From positions 1 through 5,198 of the forward strand of contig CATPAS010000303.1 in assembly GCA_955652075.1 (NCBI GenBank): a DNA stretch of 5,198 bases, written 5' to 3'. The notes beneath the pieces were generated by a model that was not told the origin of the DNA, made no database searches, and saw only the letters and a program-made list of their open reading frames with translations. The translations under genes were made by a program, and so were the position numbers. This DNA is from an uncultured Gaiellaceae bacterium. Lineage in GTDB: Bacteria; Actinomycetota; Thermoleophilia; Gaiellales; Gaiellaceae. Shown piece by piece: positions 1-5,198 of this stretch; position 1 is the stretch's first letter; every line of letters starts with the position of its first letter.

Positions 1-892
1 TCGTCGGGGAGTCGGGTTGCGGCAAGAGCGTGACGTCGCTCGCGATCCTCGGGCTGCTCGCGGGGAACGGCCGCGTCCGCTCGGGGCGTGCCGTGTTCGA
101 GGGGCGCGACCTGATCCAGCTGAAGGACCGCGCGCTGCGAGGGATTCGCGGACGCGAGATCGCGATGATCTTCCAGGACCCGATGACGTCGCTCAACCCG
201 GTGCTGACGATCGGCCGGCAGATCCGGGAGACGCTCGAGACGCACTTCGACATGAACCGTAAGGAGGCTGAAGCCCGCGCCGCCGAGCTGCTCGACCGCG
301 TCGGAATCCCGAGCGCGAGGGCGCGGCTCCACGACTACCCTCGCCAGTTCTCGGGCGGCATGCGCCAGCGCGCGATGATCGCGATCGCACTCGCCTGCGA
401 GCCGAAGCTCCTGATCGCCGACGAGCCGACGACGGCACTCGACGTCACGATCCAGGCGCAGATTCTCGACCTCTTGCGCGAGCTCGTCGCAGAGGAGAAC
501 GCGGCATTGATCCTGATCACCCACGACCTCGGCGTGGTTGCGGGAATGTGCGAGCGCGTGAACGTGATGTACGCGGGCATGTTCATGGAGACGGGCTCGG
601 CCGAGCAGCTCTTCGGCGCGCCGCGCCACCCGTACACGCTCGGCCTCCTCCAGAGCGTCCCGCGTCTCGACCTGGGCCGGCGGGCGCGGCTGCACCCGAT
701 CGAGGGCGCGCCTCCGAACATGCTTCGCGCCCCTGCGGCATGTCCGTTCCAGCCGCGTTGCCGCTTCGAGGTCGACCTTTCGAGCCGGGAGGTGCCGCCG
801 CTCTTAGAGATCGAGCGGGGCCACAAGGTGGCCTGCTTCAACCCGGTCCCGCTGGATGAATGGGATCGCACCCGCGAGGCGGCGGGCGTGAC

Positions 893-896
<4 letters not shown>
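1..896 (+). CDS. Dpp/Opp-type peptide ABC importer, ATP-binding subunit (DppD/OppD-like), 5'-truncated
   Basis: This is a cytoplasmic ATPase that hydrolyses ATP to drive uptake of peptides or related solutes through a two-permease channel. The reading frame enters at base 3, directly on the Walker A motif GESGCGKS (6-29), so roughly the first 40 residues lie outside the window; 297 residues are visible. The other nucleotide-binding motifs follow in order: Q-loop [10 protein letters not shown] (Gln codon 174), ABC signature FSGGMRQR (348-371), Walker B LLIADEP with catalytic Glu (codon 423), and switch His in ITHD (codon 522). The oligopeptide-transporter C-terminal domain is present ([12 protein letters not shown], then CPFQPRC). 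That domain normally carries four cysteines. Here Cys codons stand at 741, 759 and 834, but the third position is Ser (AGC, 783-785). The gene overlaps the next ATPase by four bases, so the two are very likely co-translated. Family assignment is firm, but the substrate cannot be read from an ATPase. One rare TTA leucine codon occurs at 804-806. Confidence 0.95.
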
Positions 897-1972
<1,076 letters not shown>

Positions 1973-3610
1973 GGATCGCGTTCGTCTCGAGCGGTGCAAC
2001 ACGCAGCTCGGGCGGCGGGCGGCGCAGGAACGTTCCGATCACGAGCAATGCGTCGAGGTCCTCTGCCGCGAGGTGGTCCGGTGTCCGGCAATTCGTCTCG
2101 GCGAGCCCGGCGTCGACTTCGAGGCGGGCTCCCTCGCCGCGCGGGAGCGTGCGAACGGCGGCCACACGGCCGCCGGCGACGAAGATCCCCCGCGCGAACC
2201 CTGGCTCGGCGGCGGGGACGATCAGGCAGCAGCGTGCGTGGCGCATCTGCTCGAGACGGCGCAGAGAGCTGAGGATCTGCTCGAGCGCGCCGATGCGGTC
2301 GCGCAGACGGGCTGCGTCCTCGTAGCGCCGGCAGTCGGAAAGGTGACGCAGGCGCGCGCGCAGGCGCGGCAGCGCGAGCTCGGGACGCTCGAGCTCCTCC
2401 TCCGAGGCTCCGTCGAGCGCGCGGCACGCCAGCCGTGCGCGTGTGCGGCTGCGGATGGGGCCGAGCGGCGTCGGTGTCTGCGAGCAGACGAGCTTGTCCC
2501 CGCGGCGGCGCAGATACACGTAGCGATCGGGGCGTGCGTTGCGCGCGTTGGCGACCGGGCGAAGCTCGCGCAGAAGTCGCAACTCCTCGAGCGCAGCCTC
2601 GACCTCGGAGCCGGTCGCGCGCCATTCGATTCGCTCGAGCGCTGCCAGTGCGGCCTCAACGGCAGGACGCTGACGATCCGAACGGAAGTACGACCGCAGC
2701 CGTGCCTGCAGGTCCCGCGCGCGTCCCACGTACAGCACCTGATCATGGCGGTCGCGGAAGAGGTAGACGCCGGGGGAAGTCGGCGCCCCGAAAGCAAGCG
2801 TTCGCTTCGCGTACACCTTGCGCACGCGAGGCGCGGCCAGGTCGACGAGCTCCGCGACGGTGCGAGCGCCGCGTTCCTGTGCCAGCCCGATCAACTGCAC
2901 GAGGATCTCCGCCGTCGCCTGTGCGTCGGGCAGTGCGCGGTGACACGGGCGGACCTCGGTACCGAAGAACTGCGCGAGCGACGCGAGGCCCGCGCGGCGA
3001 GTTCGTCCGGCCAGGAGACGGCGGGCGAGGCCGACCGTGTCCACGACAGGTCCCGCCAGCCGGCCGCCCGTCAGCCGCTCGGTCTCGCGATCGATGAAGG
3101 CGAGGTCGAAGCGTGCGTTGTGCGCCACGAGCACCGCGTCGCCCGCAAACTCGAGAAAGCGGCGCACGGCAATGCCGGGATGCGGCTGTCCGCGTAACTC
3201 CCTGTCGTGCAGGCCCGTCAGGGCGCTGATCGCCGCGCCGAGCGGGACGCCGGGGTCGACGAGCAGCTCGAACTCCTCGGCGAGCTCGAAGTCGCGTACA
3301 CGCACCGCGCCGATCTCGCAGATGCGCGAGCTCCCCGGTCTCAGCCCCGTCGTCTCGAGATCCACGACGATGAAGGTCGCGTCTTCGAGCAGGAGGTCGG
3401 CGCCCGGGGGATCGGCGAGCCCCACTGCATCGCCGCGCCAGGCCAGGCGGGTGTCGTCGCCAACGACTTCGTCCAGCAGGCTGCGAGCTAGCCCGACGGG
3501 TGCGTGCCGCAGTGCGAAGAGCCGCCGCGCTGCCTCCTCGGCGTAGACGGGCCCGCGCCGCTCTTCGACCAGCTCGACGAGCCGGTCCGCCGCATCCAGC
3601 CGAAGTTGCA

Positions 3611-3647
3611 TGCGAGGAAGGGTAGGCGAACATACGTTCGCTTGCAA
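3611..3647 (-). promoter_or_regulatory. Predicted leaderless promoter of the nuclease gene
   Basis: Read on the minus strand, TTGCAA (3647-3642) is followed by a 17-bp spacer and TACCCT (3624-3619). These resemble the -35 TTGACA and the actinobacterial -10 TANNNT. Seven bases (TCCTCGC) separate the -10 from ATG 3611, so the expected transcription start falls on or next to the A of the start codon. No Shine-Dalgarno is visible upstream of this ATG, which fits a leaderless transcript, a common arrangement in actinobacteria. The spacer contains the whole LexA box. The hexamers are individually weak; the consistent spacing is the main support. Confidence 0.6.
3626..3641. promoter_or_regulatory. 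LexA-binding SOS box
   Basis: GCGAACATACGTTCGC is a 16-bp near-perfect palindrome; only the central dinucleotide pairing departs from symmetry. Its inner 14 bases (3627-3640) match every position of the Gram-positive/actinobacterial SOS consensus CGAACRNRYGTTYG on both strands. It lies 15 bp upstream of the nuclease ATG and between that gene's predicted -35 and -10 elements, where bound LexA would block RNA polymerase. The DNA-repair nature of the adjacent gene supports the call. The divergent lipoprotein gene starts 112 bp away on the other side, and its predicted -10 is 44 bp from the box, so it is less likely to be controlled by it. Confidence 0.85.
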
Positions 3648-3669
3648 CTCGGCTCTACCAGCGGCCTGG

Positions 3670-3680
3670 CTCCCGGGGAG
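3670..3680. repeat. Short inverted repeat, possible operator
   Basis: CTCCC-G-GGGAG is a perfect 5-bp inverted repeat around a single base. It lies 4 bp upstream of the predicted -10 of the lipoprotein gene, where a repressor site could sit. The one-base centre rules out an RNA hairpin of this exact form. In GC-rich DNA such a short palindrome may be chance. Confidence 0.25.
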
Positions 3681-3684
3681 GCGC

Positions 3685-3690
3685 TAACAT
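3685..3690 (+). promoter_or_regulatory. Possible -10 element for the lipoprotein gene
   Basis: TAACAT fits the actinobacterial TANNNT pattern in an otherwise GC-rich stretch, 61 bp upstream of the lipoprotein ATG. It would give a 5' leader of about 55 nt. No good -35 hexamer is found 16-18 bp upstream, so this is a weak call. Confidence 0.3.
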
Positions 3691-3742
3691 CGCGCGGCGC
3701 CAGCCGTCCGAGATTGCAGTGGCGGTAACGACAGCGACTCAT

Positions 3743-3751
3743 GGAGAGGGG
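3743..3751 (+). promoter_or_regulatory. Ribosome binding site of the lipoprotein gene
   Basis: GGAGAGGGG lies immediately before ATG 3752, with the GGAG core (3743-3746) five bases from the start codon. It fixes the start at 3752 rather than in-frame TTG 3761 or ATG 3776. The ATG at 3741 is in another frame. Confidence 0.75.
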
Positions 3752-5198
3752 ATGGTTCGTTTGAAGCGCTCGGCGATGCTCTGGGCGATGGCCGTGGTCG
3801 TCGCCGTCCTGGCAGCAGGTTGCGGCGGCAGCTCGAAGACCAAGGGAGGCACGACGTCGACCGCCACCGCTGCGGGCGGCAAGGGCGGGACGTTCATCTC
3901 GCTCGCGAACGCAGCGCCGGCCGGCTCTCCTGACCCCCAGGTGAACTACACCCTCCAGGAGTGGCAGTTCCTGATCCTCACGCACGACGGTCTGGTCGCT
4001 TACAAGCGCGTCGGCGGCGCGGAAGGCGTCAAGAAGGTGCCGGATCTGGCGACGGCGATACCCAAACCGACCAACCACGGCAAGACGTGGACATTCACGC
4101 TCCGGTCCGGCATCAAGTTCTCGAACGGGAAGCCTCTGACCGCTCAGGACGTCAAGGCAACGTTTGAGCGCCTCTTCAAGATCGGCAACAGCCCGAATGC
4201 AGGTAGCTGGTACAACGTCATCGTCGGCGGGGACGCCTGCGTCAAGACGCCTAAGACCTGCAATCTCTCGCAGGGTGTCGTGGCCAACGGGAACACCGTC
4301 ACGTTCCACCTGACCAAAGGCGACTCGGAGTTCCTCGACAAGCTCGCGGTTCCGTTCGCCTACATTCTCCCGGCGGACACACCGGCAAAGGACCTGAACA
4401 TTCCGCCGGCGGGAACGGGCCCGTACAAGTGGGTCCAGTACGCACCTCAAAAGCAGATGGAGATCGTCCGCAACCCGTTCTTCAAGGAATGGTCGAAGGA
4501 CGCGCAACCCGACGGGCTACCCGACTCGATCGTCCAGAAGTTCGGCCTGAGCGTCGAGGCCGAAGTCACGCAGGTCGAGAACGGTCAGGCCGACTGGATC
4601 TCGAACGCCGACTCGATCCCGTCTGACCGGCTCCCCGAGCTCAGCTCGAAGTATGCGAGCCAGGTGCACATCGACCCGTTGACCGCGGTCTACTACTTCG
4701 CCATGAACACGCGGATCCCGCCCTTCAACAACCTGAAGGCGCGACAGGCGGTCAACTACGCGACCGACCGCAGCGCCCTCATCAAGCTCTACGGTGGCAC
4801 GAACGTTGCAGTCCCGACGTGTCAGATCCTGCCGCCGAACTTCCCGGGCTACAAGCCGTACTGCCCCTACACGGTCAACCCCGGCAGCGGCAATTGGACG
4901 GGCCCGGACATGGCCAAAGCCCTGCAGCTCGTAAAAGAATCAGGGACGACGGGCACGGCCGTGAAGGTGAACAGCGACACGACCGAGGTCGACAAGGCGT
5001 ACGGCCTCTACTTCATCGGGCTCCTGAACAAGCTCGGCTACAAGGCCTCGGCGCAGTTCCTCGCGAACGACATCCAGTACCCGTACATCCAGAACTCGAA
5101 GAACAAGGTGCCGATCTCCTATTCGAGCTGGTTCCAGGACTATCCGGCAGCGTCGGACTTCCTGAACGTCCTGCTCGGGTGCGGCTCGTTCCATCCCA
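3752..5198 (+). CDS. Peptide-type ABC transporter substrate-binding lipoprotein (SBP_bac_5, DppA/OppA-like), 3'-truncated
   Basis: This is an extracytoplasmic receptor that captures a peptide or similar solute and delivers it to an ABC importer. The signal peptide has a basic start (MVRLKR), a hydrophobic core (residues 8-22) and lipobox LAAGC; Cys24 would be lipidated after cleavage. A Gly/Ser/Thr/Lys-rich linker (25-46) precedes the fold. The family hallmark follows at 113-141 (WTFTLRSGIKFSNGKPLTAQDVK, with FERL at the end), and GTGPYKW starts the next conserved block. The central domain contains the motif FNNLKARQAVNYATDRSAL. Two cysteine pairs, Cys163/Cys170 and Cys357/Cys371 (PTCQILPPNFPGY then KPYCPYT), look like extracytoplasmic disulfides; a fifth Cys is at 477 near the edge. 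The visible 482 residues lack perhaps 50-120 of the normal C-terminus. It could serve the upstream ATPases, or it could head a separate operon whose permeases lie beyond the window; the substrate is undetermined. Confidence 0.93.
   Translation, partial: MVRLKRSAMLWAMAVVVAVLAAGCGGSSKTKGGTTSTATAAGGKGGTFISLANAAPAGSPDPQVNYTLQEWQFLILTHDGLVAYKRVGGAEGVKKVPDLATAIPKPTNHGKTWTFTLRSGIKFSNGKPLTAQDVKATFERLFKIGNSPNAGSWYNVIVGGDACVKTPKTCNLSQGVVANGNTVTFHLTKGDSEFLDKLAVPFAYILPADTPAKDLNIPPAGTGPYKWVQYAPQKQMEIVRNPFFKEWSKDAQPDGLPDSIVQKFGLSVEAEVTQVENGQADWISNADSIPSDRLPELSSKYASQVHIDPLTAVYYFAMNTRIPPFNNLKARQAVNYATDRSALIKLYGGTNVAVPTCQILPPNFPGYKPYCPYTVNPGSGNWTGPDMAKALQLVKESGTTGTAVKVNSDTTEVDKAYGLYFIGLLNKLGYKASAQFLANDIQYPYIQNSKNKVPISYSSWFQDYPAASDFLNVLLGCGSFHP

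Noticed and set aside
860..892. Eleven-residue N-terminal extension of the second ATPase from ATG 860
   Set aside because: It overlaps the upstream gene by 37 bp and adds residues unlike the family N-terminus. The GTGA overlap at 893-896 is the usual coupling arrangement.
3612..3647. Twelve-residue N-terminal extension of the nuclease from TTG 3647
   Set aside because: It would place the LexA box and the -10 element inside the coding region and has no Shine-Dalgarno. ATG 3611 fits the promoter geometry.
3488..4507. Minus-strand open frame of 339 codons across the intergenic region and lipoprotein gene
   Set aside because: It runs antisense to the signal peptide and core of a clear substrate-binding protein and through the divergent promoters. 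The protein is Arg-rich without motifs.

Overview
The window looks like a high-GC actinobacterial chromosome. The substrate-binding lipoprotein, with its paired-cysteine motif around PTCQILPPNFPGY, recalls proteins from the Thermoleophilia (Gaiella/Solirubrobacter relatives). That placement is an impression from memory and has not been tested. There are four protein genes, two of them cut by the window edges, and no RNA genes, CRISPR arrays or insertion sequences that I can see.

Layout. Positions 1-1972 (+) hold the two ATPase genes of a Dpp/Opp-type peptide importer. The first is DppD/OppD-like and lacks its 5' end; the second is DppF/OppF-like. They overlap by four bases (GTGA), as expected of a translationally coupled operon. 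Positions 1899-3611 (-) hold a DNA-repair nuclease that fuses a DEDDh 3'-5' exonuclease (DnaQ/epsilon type), a UvrC/Cho-type GIY-YIG endonuclease and a UVR motif. It converges on the second ATPase gene, and their 3' ends overlap by 74 bp. Positions 3612-3751 are a divergent intergenic region. From 3752 (+) to the window end runs a lipoprotein of the SBP_bac_5 (DppA/OppA) family, truncated at 482 residues.

The most interesting element is in the intergenic region. CGAACATACGTTCG (3627-3640) matches every position of the Gram-positive/actinobacterial LexA (SOS) box CGAACRNRYGTTYG. It sits inside the 17-bp spacer of a plausible promoter, TTGCAA-17-TACCCT, read toward the nuclease. The -10 element ends 7 nt before the ATG, so the message is probably leaderless. 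The sequence therefore predicts that this exonuclease/endonuclease fusion is repressed by LexA and induced by DNA damage, like the single-domain UvrC homologue Cho in E. coli.

How the genes work together. The ATPases would power uptake of peptides or similar solutes through permeases that must lie upstream. The lipoprotein at the right is the type of receptor such importers use. Because the oppositely oriented nuclease gene separates it from the ATPases, it may instead be the first gene of a second importer operon. The nuclease has no evident functional link to transport.
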